The notes below the pieces were generated by a model. It had not been told where the DNA came from. It made no database searches and saw only the letters and a list, made by a program, of their open reading frames with translations. From positions 458,759,197 through 458,823,196 of the forward strand of contig NC_066581.1 in assembly GCF_024323335.1 (NCBI RefSeq): 64,000 nt of DNA, in the 5' to 3' direction. Positions within the stretch are counted from its first letter, which is position 1. Each line of letters opens with the position of its first letter. The stretch is from Lathyrus oleraceus. Lineage: Eukaryota; Streptophyta; Magnoliopsida; Fabales; Fabaceae. Positions 33,738-46,100 of the stretch are shown piece by piece. The position numbers and the translations under genes are program-made.

Positions 33738-34806
33738 AATTCAAGGTCTCCCATCTAATTTTCTCACTGCCCAAGCTACTTTGTTTGGGAAGGCCATTAG
33801 TGAGGACGCCTTTGAAGCCATATTTGTGCTTCTTATCTATGGGATAGTGTTATTTCTCAACATCGACAAATTTATGGATGTGAACGCTATTAGGATTTTC
33901 TCTACTCTTAATCCCGTTCCAACTCTATTGGGTGACACTTATTTCTCTTTGCATATGAGGAATGCAAAGGGTGGTGGATCCATTGTGTGCTGTCTGCCTC
34001 TGTTGTACAAGTGTTTTATTTCTCACTTGCCTCAGACGCTCGCCTTCAAGGAGAACAAGGGATGTCTATGATGGTCTACGAGACTTATGTCTCTCATTAA
34101 TGATGATATCTTTTGGTATAACTGTGTGTATGAAGGTGTCCAGATTATCGACTCTTGTGGTGAGTTCTCCAATGTGCCTCTTCTTGGTACATGTGGTGGA
34201 ATTAACTACAACCCTGTTTTGGCCCGCCGTCAGCTTGGGTTCCCATTAAAGGATAAACCTAACAATATTCTGTTGGAAGGTGTGTTCTTTCAAGAGGGTA
34301 AATATCCCCAGAACTTGAAGGATAGGATGGTCCGTGCCTGGCGCAAGGTTCATAGGAAGGGAAGGAAGGAGCTTGGTCCGAAGAACTGTATTGCTTTGGA
34401 ACCCTACACCTCTTGGGTGAGGAAGAGAGCTCTTGAGTACTGCATGCCTTATGATTATCCGAGACCTACCCCTATGGTTATGGTTGGGCCTTCAACCCTC
34501 CTTAACCAATGAGTAGAGGAGTTGAGAGATGAAGACAGGTCGCATGCATGGGTTCGTGAGCGAGAAGAACTTCTTCAGTAGCTTAGAGATATAGATGCAG
34601 TGATAGAGTTTCTGGAGCATCAGATTATTGATGAGCCTGATGATGTGGTTACTTCTCTTCTTCCTCAGTCATCCAGGTTTTGGAAGAGGAAGTATGATCG
34701 ACTCACCAAGGAGAAAGCTGATATGGAAGCAGCTTATGAGAGAGAGGTGAAGAGGCTTCGTGCAGCTTATCTTCCGGTCTCAAGAGCTTTGGACGATTGC
34801 TTCTAG
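33738..34806 (+). pseudogene. Ogre-B ORF1, 3' part
   Basis: It continues codon 128 of ORF1 in frame after the Ogre-C insertion (FGKAISEDAFEAIFVLLIYG). It keeps GTCGGINYNPVLARRQLGF and a charged C-terminal half ending LPVSRALDDCF. In-frame stops lie at 34069 (TGA), 34510 (TGA) and 34579 (TAG); no frameshift is seen. With the 5' part the reading frame has about 484 codons. The apparent N-terminus of the local ORF (from 33658) comes from the Ogre-C LTR and is not part of ORF1. Confidence 0.87.
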
Positions 34807-35139
34807 GGCTCCATAGGATGTTATTTTTCCTTCTCTCCTGTATTTTATTTGGTTACCAAAACTGTACTACTTCTTTGGTGTAAAAAATTTCCAAATATTA
34901 TTTCTATGAGTATTCTATATATGTCTTAAAAGAGTAATATTTTCAAATATTTGCAAATAGATCTCTACAAAGTTCCTCTGATAAAAAAATAAACCATACG
35001 CATAAACATTGCATGCATCATATGCATAAGCAAGTTTTGTTCTAAGCTTCTTGATCAGTGGTCTAACTCTTTGCTCTTCATTTATTTTGAAGACAAGCTG
35101 ACGCACCGGTATAACACAAGGGCCAATCTTCCAAAGATC
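34807..35139 (+). other. ORF1-gag spacer of Ogre-B
   Basis: About 330 nt without a gene, similar in place to 62688-62984 in Ogre-D and 60070-60288 in Ogre-A. Confidence 0.7.
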
Positions 35140-38100
35140 ATGGAGCATCTAGAACAAGAGAACCGAGAATTAAAAGACTAGATTGTTAGGCTGACTGCCA
35201 TGGTGGAGTCAATGCTAGCCGCTTAGAGCCAAGCTTCGCCAACTCCTGCAACTCCTCCCGCGAGGACGGTTATCTCTGAGGTTGCAACCTCTATTGTTCC
35301 TACTGCAACGACCCATTTCGCGCCGACTATGTCAATCGGGTTCCCATGGGGAATGCCTGCCAAGTTTGTGCCTGAGGGTTTCGCTCCAACTCTCGCTTCT
35401 CTGCCGACATCTAGCCCGGTCCTTTCTGTGCCACCTCCCGTTGTGCACACCTTACCAAGAGTTGAAGACACCATCTATCATTCTGAGTCATCTGAGGGCC
35501 CAAATGTTTATGAGAAGATGAACGAAATGAAAGACCAATTCCTTGAGCTGCGCAAGGAACTGAAGACTCTGAGGGGTAAGGACCTCTTTGGTAAGAGTGT
35601 TGCTGAGTTGTTCCTTGTGCCCAACGTTAAGATCCTTGTAAAATTCAAAGTACCTGACTTTGAGAAATACAAGGGAAACACATGCCCTCTCAGCCATCTT
35701 GTGATGTATGCTCGCAAGGTGTCAACACAAACTGATAATGACCAACTGCTAATCCACTACTTCCAGGATAGCTTATCAGGTGCCGCTCTCAGGTGGTACA
35801 TGGGTTTGGATAGCGCGAACATCCACTCTTTCAATGATCTTGGCGAGGCCTTCGTCAAGCAATATAACTACAACGTGGATATGGCCCCCGATAGGAACCA
35901 ATTGAGGGCGATGTCCTAGAAAGAGAAGGAAACCTTCAAAGAGTACGCCCAGAGATGGCGCGAGTTGGCAGCTCAGATAGTGCCATCCCTAGAAGAGAAA
36001 GAAATGACAAAGATCTTTTTGAAGACTTTGAGTTCTTTCTATTATGAGAGGATGATTGCCAGTGCTCCCTCGGACTTCACCGAAATAGTGAATATGGGAA
36101 TGAGACTGGAAGAAGGAGTCAGTGAATGACGACTATCCAGAGAAGACAACTCTTCAGCAAAGAGATATGGGAGCTTTGCCAAGAAGAAGGAGGGAGAGGC
36201 ACATGCCGTGTCTTCCCATATCAAGAGAAGACCCTCTATGAAGAGGAAGAACGTGCGTCCTGCCGTTAACCAACACAAGGTGGCTCATATAGCACCTGCC
36301 TTTAGAGAAGTTCATCATCAACAACAACAACAACAATATCAATAACAACATTGTCCATAATAACAGGCCTACCAACCTCGAAACAACAATAACACCAGCA
36401 CCAGCTACGAGAGGAAGATGGTCACTTTTGATCCAATTCCAATGACATATGCTGAACTCTATCCTTCTCTGATTGATAGAAAATTGATTACTCCACGAGA
36501 CCTTCCCGCTGTACCTACCAATCCTCAGTGGTGGTACAAGCCTAAATTACACTGTGTCTATCATTCCGGTGCTCCCGGACATGACGTGGAAAATTGCTAT
36601 CCGTTGAAGACCAAGGTGTAAGACCTTATTAGAAGCGGTATTTTGTTTTTCGAGGACGTAGGTCCTAATGTGAAGAAGAACCCATTGCCCGAGCATGGGA
36701 AAACTGTTGTGAATATGGTCCAGGGTTGTCCTGGCAAATATAAAGTCCTGTATGTCAATGATATGAAGCAATCTTTGGTCGAGATACATAAACTGTTGTA
36801 TGGATACAATCACTATGAGTATGACCATGATAGGTGCCAGGTGTGCACTATCAATGAAAGAGGATATCGACAAGTTAGAAAGGACATCCAAGAGATGCTG
36901 GATCAGGGAATGATCGAAATACTTCAGAATCGTGATGAGGATGAAGTTGATGTAATTTCTCTTGTATTCAGAATTCCAGAGCCTGTTGTCGTCAAATATG
37001 ATGGCAGCAAGAAGAAGGTTGCTCCAGCTCTTGTAATCAAGCCAGCGGGTCCGGTCCCGTATTCATCTGACAAGGTTGTTCCCTACAGATATAACGCAGT
37101 TATGTTAGAAGATGGGAAGGAGGTATCGTTGCCCTCCACCTCTGTTGTGAGTATCTCAGATGTTAGTGGTGTGACCCGTAGTGGTCGTGTTTTCTCGGTG
37201 CTGCCGAAACCCCACGAAGATGTTGTGAGAAGAACTGCTGCTAATCGTGCCAGTCCTGTGGGGACTTCTTCTTCTAATCCTGTTGTGAAGGGTGTTGCCC
37301 CTATTGTTGATAAAACTGTTAAAACTCCTGTCCTGGTTGGCCAGTCTGGCGCTTTGAGAGAGGCCTATGATGAGATGCTAAGGCTCATCAAAAGGAGTGA
37401 ATACAATGTTGTTGATCAGCTGCTACAAACCCCATCAACGATATCTGTCTTATCTTTGTTGATGAATTCTGAGCCACACCGTGAAGCTTTGTAGAGGGTG
37501 TTGGACATGGCATACGTGGATCATGATGTCACTATTGAACAGTTTGATAGCATTGTTGCAAACATAACTGCCTGTAACAATTTGAGCTTCTGTGATGCTG
37601 ATCTTCCCGAGGAGGGAAAAGACCACAATTTGGCTTTACACATATCTATGAACTGCAAGGATGATGCCTTGTCCAATATGTTGGTGGACATAGGATCATC
37701 ACTTAATGTGTTTCCAAAATCCAATCTGGCTAAACTTTCTTATCAAGGGCCTTCCATGAGGCAGAGTGGAGTGGTTGTTAAGGCGTTTGATGGATCGCGC
37801 AAAACCGTGATCGGTGAAGTTGAACTCCCGATCAAGATTGGACTTAGTGATTTCCAGATCACTTTCCAGGTCATGGATATCGATCCGTCTTACAGTTGTT
37901 TGTTGGGCAGACCGTGGATTCACGAGGCAGGCGCCTTGACATCCACCCTACACCAAAAATTAAAATTCGTTAAGAATAAGAAGTTGGTGGTGATAGGGGG
38001 AGAGAAGGCTCTCTTGTTCAGTCATTTGTCTTCCTTCTCCTATATTGATGCCGAGGATGAGGTTGGGACTCCATTCCAAGCCTTATCTATTGCTGAGCCT

Positions 38101-38420
38101 TCTAGGAAAGGACCTTCTTCATTTGCTTCCTACAACGATGCAAATTTGGCCATTAAGCATGGTGCAACTGCTGGTTTGGGGCAAATGATCAAGTTGGAGG
38201 ATAATAAATCCCAAGCTGGCATAGGGTATTCTTCAGGTGTTTCCAATGAGCGTGGGCTGTTCCATAGTGAAGGTTTCATCCACACTGTTGAAGATCAAGA
38301 GGCTACTGCCATAGTGGAAGAAGATGATGAAGAGGAAGACCTTGGCAACTTTGTCATTCCGGGCGGAATCTGCAATAATTGGGTCGCCGTTGATGTTCCA
38401 ACAGTTATCCACAAGTCCAC
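35140..38420 (+). pseudogene. gag-pro: Ogre-B gag-pro
   Basis: It opens at MEHLEQENRELKD, a short leucine-zipper-like segment shared with Ogre-A and D. Next come a P-rich linker, the capsid-like gag domain (ALRWYMGLDSANIHSF, EYAQRWRELAAQI), a Q-rich linker and a zinc-knuckle-like C-x2-H-x5-H-x4-C near 36550. Then follow a second Cys cluster (DRCQVC) and the protease. The protease triad reads D-I-G (37687-37695) instead of D-T-G. The frame never shifts but has nine stops: 35179, 35224, 35917, 36127, 36343, 36358, 36361, 36619 and 37492. Most fit single C-to-T changes in CAG, CAA or CGA. The frame ends at the intron donor 38421. Confidence 0.92.
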
Positions 38421-38695
38421 GTAATATGTTCATTTTGTTTGAAAACCCTTCTCCCATGCCAAAAGGAGAAGTGATGACATTGTTGGCACATATTTGATTA
38501 ATACAATGATATTCATTCAATAATCACATGTTAAATGTTTGTTTTTCCAAATTATTTTTCCTTTTTGCTTTTTGCATGAAATTAGTGATCACCATAAAAC
38601 CCTAAAAAAGAGAATAAAATCAATCTTTTCATCTGCATAATGATTTGCCTTGTTTGAATTCTGAAATCTCTTTTATACTCAAAATCATTATGCAG
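38421..38695 (+). other. Candidate Ogre-B intron (275 nt) between pro and RT
   Basis: The donor GTAATA overlaps the gag-pro TAA (38422-38424). The acceptor ATTATGCAG ends at 38695, the same acceptor context as in Ogre-A. Splicing gives one frame in phase 2. The interior is AT-rich. Confidence 0.88.
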
Positions 38696-41694
38696 GTTGG
38701 TTAAACCCATTGAACATAATGATCCAACACTATCTCCCAACTTTGAGTTCCCTATATTTGAGGCCGAAGAAGATGATGTTGAAGAGATTCCTGATGAGAT
38801 TACCCGTTTGCTTGAGCACGAGGAGAAGATCATTCAGCCGCATCTTGAGAATCTGGAAATAGTCAACTTGGAGTCTGAAGTCTACGTTCGTGAAGTGAAG
38901 ATTGGGGCACTCGTTGAAGAGTCTGTGAAGAAGGGGTTGATTGAGTTGCTACGAGAATATGTCTACGTCTTTTCCTGGTCGTATGAAGACATGTCTGGTC
39001 TAGATACTGATATCGTGCAACATTTCTTGCCGTTGAAGCCTGAGTGTGTACCTGTGAAGCAGAAGCTCAGAAGAACTCATCCTGATAGGGCAGTGAAGAT
39101 TAAAGAAGAAGTTCAGAAGCAAATTGATGCGGGGTTTCAGGTGACTTCTACATATCCTCAATGGGTGGCCAATATTGTTCCTGTGCCTAAGAAAGATGGA
39201 AAGGTCCGAATGTGTGTGGACTATCGAGACTTGAATAAAGCTAGTCCGAAAGATGATTTTCCTCTACCACACATTGATATGTTGGTAGATAATACAGCTA
39301 AATTCAATGTATTCTCATTCATGGACGGATTTTTCGGTTATAACCAGATTAAAATGGCACCCGAGGATATGGAGAAGACAACATTCATCACACCTTGGGG
39401 AACATTCTGTTATCGAGTGATGCCCTTCGGTTTGAAGAATGTCGGAGCCACGTATCAACGTGCTATGACTACCTTGTTTCATGATATGATGCATAAGGAG
39501 ATTGAGGCATATGTTGATGATATGATTGCAAAGTCGAAAACGGAAGTTGAACATGTAGAGCACTTGTTAAAGCTTTTCCAGCGTTTGAGGAAGTACAAAC
39601 TCCACTTGAATCCGAACAATTGTACATTTGGAGTCCGTTCCGGAAAGTTATTGGGCTTTATTGTCAGTGAAAGAGGTATTAAAGTTGATCCTGCCAAGGT
39701 CAAAGAAATACAAGAGATGCCTGCGCCCAAAACTGAGAAGCAAGTCCGAGGTTTTCTTGGCCGCTTGAATTACATTTCGAGATTTATATCCCACATGACT
39801 GCCACATGTGCGCCTATATTCAAGCTCCTCTGGAAAGATCAACGTCGTGATTGGACCGAGGATTTCCAGAAGGCCTTTGACAGTATCAATGAGTATTTGT
39901 CCGAGCCTCCGATTCTGTCCCCGCCTGTTGAAGGGAGACCATTGATTATGTACTTGACTGTGCTTGATGACTCCATGGGTTGTATCCTTGGTCAGCAAGA
40001 TGAATCAGGAAAGAAAGAATATGCGATATACTACTTGAGTAAGAAGTTTACTGATTGTGAGTCTCGGTACTCAACGTTTGAGAAGACATGTTGTGCTTTG
40101 GCTTGGGCCGCTAAGCGTTTACGCCAGTATATGTTGAATCATACAACTTGGTTGATATCCAAAATGGATCCAATCAAGTATGTCTTTGAGAAGCCTGCTT
40201 TAATTGGGAGGATTGCCCGTTGGCAGATGTTGTTATCTGAGTATGACATTGAGTATCGAGCTCAGAAAGCTATTAAAGGTAATATCTTGGCTGACCACTT
40301 GGCACATCAACCAATTGAGGATTATCAGTCTATGCAGTACGACTTCCCAGATGAGGAGATTCTGTATTTGAAGATGAAAGATTGTGATGAGCCTACGCTC
40401 GATGAAGGGCCAGAGCCTGGATCCCGATGGGGTATGATGTTTGATGGCGTTGTTAAACAATATGGAAATGGTATTGGGGCAGTGATTATTACTCCTCAGG
40501 GCACACATTTTCCTTTTACAGCAAGGCTAACTTTCAAATGTACGAATAATATGGCAGTGTATGAGGCATGTATTATGGGTTTGGAAGAGTGTATTGATCT
40601 TAGGATCAAACATCTTGATGTTTATGGTGATTCGGCCCTTGTTGTTAATCAGATTAAGGGTGAATGAGAGACGAATCAGCCTGGCCTCATCCCATATAGA
40701 GATTATGAGAGGAGGATTTCAACTTTCTTTACTAAGGTTGATTTCCACCATATTCCTTGAGATGAGAATCGGATGGTAGATGCTCTTGCTACGCTTGCTT
40801 CGATGATTGTGGTGAAGTATTGGAATGAAGTCCCCAATATCACTATGATGCGCTTGGATAGACCAGCTCATGTATTTGCAATTGAAGAAGTGAAAAATGA
40901 TAAGCCATGGTATTATGATATCAAGTTCTTTCTCCAAAGTCAGATCTACTCGCTTGGGGCATCTATTAAAGATAAGAAGACTTTGAGGAGATTGTCTGGT
41001 AGTTTCTACCTCAATGGTGATGTGCTTTATATGAGGAATTTTGACATGGTTCTGCTCAGATGCGTGGATAGACACGAAGCAGACCTGTTAATGACTGAAG
41101 TCCATGAGGGTTCATTTGGTACTCATTCCAATGGACATGCTATGGTAAAGAATATGTTAAGAGCAAGCTACTATTGGCTGACAATGGAGTCTAACTGCTG
41201 CAAATATGTGAACAAATGCCACAAGTGTCAGATTTATGCGGATAAGATTCATATTCCCTCGACACTTTTGAATGTTATTTCCTCACCATGGCCTTTCTCC
41301 ATGTGGGGAATTGACATGATTGACATGATAGAGCCTAAGGCATTGAACGGTCACCGTTTTATTCTCGTAGCCATTGATTACTTCACCAAGTGGGTTGAAG
41401 CGGCATCATATGCAAATGTGACCAGGAAGGTGGTTGTGAAGTTTATCAAGAATAAACTCATATGCCGATATGGTGTGCCAGACAAGATCATTACTGATAA
41501 TGGATCTAACTTGAAGAATAAGATGATGAAAGAGCTGTGTAGCGAGTTCAAGATTGCACATCATAATTCTTCTCCCTATAGACCCAAGATGAATGGGGTT
41601 GTTGAATTTGCTAACAAGAATATCAAGAAGATTATCCAAAAGATGGTTGTTACGTACAAAGACTGACATGAGATGCTACCATTTGCTTTGCATG
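38696..41694 (+). pseudogene. pol: Ogre-B RT / RNase H / integrase, main part
   Basis: The order is linker, RT (YVDD at 39510-39521), gypsy RNase H, second RNase H (MMFDGVVKQYGNGIGAV) and integrase up to the copia insertion. Stops at 40665, 40758 and 41664 are all TGA, fitting TGG or CGA codons with one transition each. The integrase acidic residues are present (GIDMID, TDNGSN, GVVEFANKN). The frame runs exactly to 41694 and resumes at 49850 with no shift. Confidence 0.94.
41690..41694. repeat. Target site duplication GCATG, left copy (copia)
   Basis: GCATG precedes TGTAGGTG of the copia LTR and is repeated at 49845-49849. Confidence 0.95.
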
Positions 41695-43056
41695 TGTAGG
41701 TGTTTAATTGGCTGCATTATATGGTAAAACACTAATGTCTTGACTGATGTCATGACATGTATGTGTGACTACATTGTAGTTACTGCAGGACTAGCTAACA
41801 CAGGATTATTGAATGCTGTGACATTCATACCTGTCAACAGATACTAAGGAACAGAAGTTCTGTTAGAACTTAGTATTCATTTGCAGTCTGGTTATCAAGG
41901 AAGAACCAGACCTGGCATAAGGCCTACTGACTGAATGTCAAACTGGATGTTGTGACATTCATCATTGACAGCAGCTACTGAAGATTAGGCAGAGTGGTGT
42001 TCTGCTATACTTCAGCATATTACTTAGTTTGTTCTTCAAGAGAATAACAGAACTAACTTAAGGCCAATTGTGTAAATGTTAAGTTGGACACTTTGACATT
42101 TATTAATGTAAGCTGTTACTGTAGTATGGTCATTTTGATCATGTACAGGTCAGCAAAATTGTACAGTCTGTTTTCTGGAAAAACAGACTCAGCATATGGA
42201 CCTTGATGTCAAGCTGAATGTCGTGACATTCGTGCCTGACAGCATATGCTAAATTGTAGGTTGTTCAGTTTTCTGTTTCAGCTTTTTCTCAGGCTATTCT
42301 TTAGGGATTCAACAGCTGAGAGAAAATCCAAGAAATCAACAACCAAGCTACATTCAATGAACCTAACAAATAGCCTATTTGTTAGCAACCTAAATGTTGA
42401 ATTTGAGGGAACTTGTGTGACCTAAAATTCAGGAAAATACAGGTGCAAAAGCCCAGGTGCTGCAATATAAAAAGGAAGGCATTCCTTCATTCAGTTTCGG
42501 GGATTTTGAGGCGTGAAGATTTAGTGTGTCCATCATACTTCACTGCTGTATTTTGTGAGTCTTGTATTAGACGTATCTTGTAAGCCAAGCCATTATCAAG
42601 TAGATGATTGCTTTGGCATAGGGTGTTCATTGAGTTGTAAGTGTTGTGTCACTCAAAGCTTTTAAGCGTGAGTGCTGTGTATCTTGATTTAAGCTGTGAA
42701 GCATAATCAAGAGTTGTTTTTGAAGTGTGACTTCAAAGTGTCTTTAATATCACTGAGGTGATTGAGGGGGAGTGAGTAGGAACTCTGATCTTAGGTTAAG
42801 ATTGAAATTGCATTGGGTAGGGATTAAGTGATAAGTTGTAAACGGGTGAGTTTAGCTTTGAATTGATACTACTAATAGTGGATTTCCTCCCTGGCTTGGT
42901 AGCCCCCAGATGTAGGTCATGTTGGGCTGAACTGGGTGAACAATTACTTGTGTTATTTACTGCACTTACTGTTAAGTTCTGCATAATCCCCGTCTGTGCA
43001 GAATTGGATGTCATAACAACCAGTGTGACATCCAAAGTCTGATAACTAGAATTTCA
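41695..43056 (+). repeat. 5' LTR of the copia element (1362 bp)
   Basis: It starts TGTAGGTGTTTAATTGG and ends TAACTAGAATTTCA. The U3 part has about four diverged repeats (from 41811, 41933, 42075 and 42216), each with GAATGTC and GTGACATTC boxes. A TATA box is at 42466. Confidence 0.96.
42466..42473 (+). promoter_or_regulatory. TATA box in copia 5' LTR
   Basis: TATAAAAA lies 771 bp into the LTR; the same box is in the 3' LTR at 49254-49261. Confidence 0.6.
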
Positions 43057-43058
43057 AT

Positions 43059-43070
43059 TGGCATCAGAGC
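43059..43070 (+). promoter_or_regulatory. Primer binding site of the copia element (tRNA-iMet type)
   Basis: TGGCATCAGAGC begins 2 nt after the LTR and differs by one base from the usual plant initiator-Met site TGGTATCAGAGC. Confidence 0.9.
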
Positions 43071-43126
43071 AGGCACCCTGCCTGTGAAGTTCTGGGTGAG
43101 ATCTAGGGAAGTTACTTTCTAGTACC

Positions 43127-46100
43127 ATGGACAAGGATTTAGGACACTCAAACAGACCACCCATGTTGGATGGATCTAATTATGATGACTGGAAGCCTCG
43201 CATGATAGCCTTCTTAAGGTCTCTAGACAGCAAAGTCTGGAGAGCTGTCAACAAGGGATGGGAACATCCAACGAGGACTGATGAAGATGGAGTCAGTGTG
43301 CAGATCCCTGAAGAAGATTGGGACAAGGAACAAGAGGCATTAGCTCTTGGAAATTCCAAAGCCTTGAATGCACTGTTCAATGGAATCACTAAGAACATCT
43401 TCAGGCTGGTGCACCATTGTGAACTAGCTAAGGAAGTTTGGGATACCCTCAAGGTAACTCATGAAGGTACTTCCAAGGTGAAGATGTCCAAACTTCAGAT
43501 GTTGACAACCAAGTTTGAAAATCTGAGGATGAAAGAGGATGAGACTATTCATGACTTTCACATGAATATTCTTGAAATTGCAAACACCTCTGGTGGACTA
43601 GGTGAGAAAATGACTGAAGAGAAACTTGTAAGAAAGATTCTCAGGTCCTTGCCTAAGAGGTTTGCTATGAAGGTCACTGCCATAGAGGAGGCTCAGGACA
43701 TCAGCAATATGAAGGTAGATGAGCTCATTGGTTCTCTCCAAACCTTTGAAATGGGCTTAGGGGAGTATGCTGAGAAGAAGAAAAGCATAGCCTTTATATC
43801 TAATGCTGAAGAGGAGTCAGAAGAAGGATATACTGGAGGTGATGAAAGTATATCAGAAGCCTTAGCCATGCTTGGGAGGCAATTCAACAAGTTCATGAAG
43901 AAGATTGATCAAAGAGGTAGACCTAATGTCAAGAACATCCCGTCTGACATTAAGAAAAGATCAACTTCTGAGGAGAAGTTCAACCATGGGAAGGGAATCC
44001 AATGTCATGGTTGTGAAGGGTATGGACACGTCAGAGCTGAATGTCCTACTTACCTCAAATTGCAAAATAAGGGGCTAGCTATCACATGGTCTGAAGGAGA
44101 TTCTGAAAGTGAATCTGAAGGAGAATCTGCCAAACATGTTACTGCACTAACCAGTGTGTGTGTCTCTGAAGATGACACAAGTGCAGATGAGCTGACATTT
44201 GATGAACTTGCTGCAGCATATAAGAAGCTGTGTACCACCAGTGCAGAAGTGCGTGCACAAGGAGAAAAGCAGAAGAAACTCATCAAGGAACTGGAAGATG
44301 AGAGACAGAAGCAACTGTCTGCCATAGAGGGGCTAAATGATGAGATAGCCCTGCTGACCTCCAAGCTGAACCAGATGACCAAATCCATCAGAATGATGAA
44401 TAAGGGAACTGACACCTTGGAAGAAATTCTAAAAGTGGGACAGCAGTCTGGAACCAAATCTGGGCTAGGATTTGGAAAAAGAGCTGAACACAAACGCCCA
44501 AAGGCTAGAGTTCAGAAGTTCAAGCAGATGTCAAAGCCAATGTCTCAACATCGAGGAGCTAGGATGAATGATCATCAGAAGAGGAAATACTAGAATTGGA
44601 GGTGTCACCACTGTGGCAGGCTTGGACATATAAAAGCCTTCTGCTACTGGATTCATGGTTTCCCTAACAGAGCCTCACATGTCAGACCTAAGCATAAAAC
44701 ACGTAAGCGATGTGTTCCCATTAAGAAGCAACAATGGTATGCTAGGATAGCACACACTGCCCTAAGGGCTTCTTCCAGAGAAGATTGGTACTTTGACAGT
44801 GGATGCTCAAGACATATGACTGGTATGGAAAGTCTACTGGTAGATATTCAACCTCACACTACCAGCTATGTGACTTTTGGTGATGGTGCCAAAGGAAAAA
44901 TAAGAGGTGTGGGCAAACTGGACTGTTCTGGAGTGCCAAAACTGAACAATGTGCTGTTAGTAAGAGGACTAACTGCAAACCTCATCAGCATAAGTCAACT
45001 GTGTGATCAAGGTTTTCATGTTCAGTTTACTAAGGAGCTGTGCATTGTAACAAATGGTGACAATCAGGAAGTTATGAGAGGAACCAGGTCCAAAGACAAC
45101 TGCTACCTGTGGGAACCTGATCTCTCTAACTTTTCCACAACATGCTCCTCAGCCAAGGAAGAACAGGAGGTGAAGCTGTGGCATAGAAGACTTGGACATC
45201 TCCACTTACGGGGAATGAAGAAGATCATATCCAAGGAAGCAGTCAGAGGAATACCAAAGCTTCTGATTGATGAAGGAAGAGTCTATGGAGAATGCCAAGT
45301 GGGCAAGCAAACCAAGATGTCACACCCGAAGCTGGGACATTCCACAACCTCCAGAGTTCTGGAACTGTTGCACATGGACCTAATGGGACCTATGCAGGTT
45401 GAAAGTCTTGGTGGGAAGAAGTATGCTTACGTGGTGGTTGATGACCATTCCAGATACACGTGGATAAGCTTCATCAGAGAGAAGTCAGATACATTTGATG
45501 TCTTCAAAGATCTGTGCATAAGACTTCAAAGGGAAAAGGACAGCTGTGTGGTCCGGATTAGAAGTGATCATGGTACTGAATTCAAGAATTCCAAGTTTGA
45601 TGAGTTTTGCTCATCTGAAGGAATAAGCCATGAGTTCTCCTCCCCTATAACTCCTCAGCAGAATGGAATAGTTGAAAGAAAAAATAGAACTATTCAAGAA
45701 TCTGCCAGAGCAATGATTCATGCAAAGAAGCTCCCTATGCACTTTTGGGCTGAAGCTATGAATACCGCGTGCTATGTTCACAACAGAGTCACCTTGAGAA
45801 AAGGAACCTCCTCCACTCTGTATGAAATATGGAAGGGCAGAAAACCCACTGTGAAGTACTTTCATATTTTTGGAAGTAAATGCTACATTCTCACAGATCG
45901 TGAACAGAGAAGGAAGCTAGATCCCAAAAGTGATGAAGGTGTATTTCTGGGATACTCCACTAACAGCAGAGCCTACAGAGTGTTCAACTACAGGACCAAT
46001 GTCCTGATGGAATCCATAAATGTTATTGTGGATGATAAAGAGGAAGGAACCGATGTCATGGAGGATGTTGAAACATTCCTTGACAGCCCAACTGACAGTC

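Noticed and set aside
33590..33847. ORFs crossing the right end of Ogre-C
   Set aside because: Their first part is LTR sequence of Ogre-C and only the part after 33738 is ORF1 of Ogre-B.
44050..44493. 147-codon antisense ORF
   Set aside because: Exact shadow of copia gag on the other strand; no domain.
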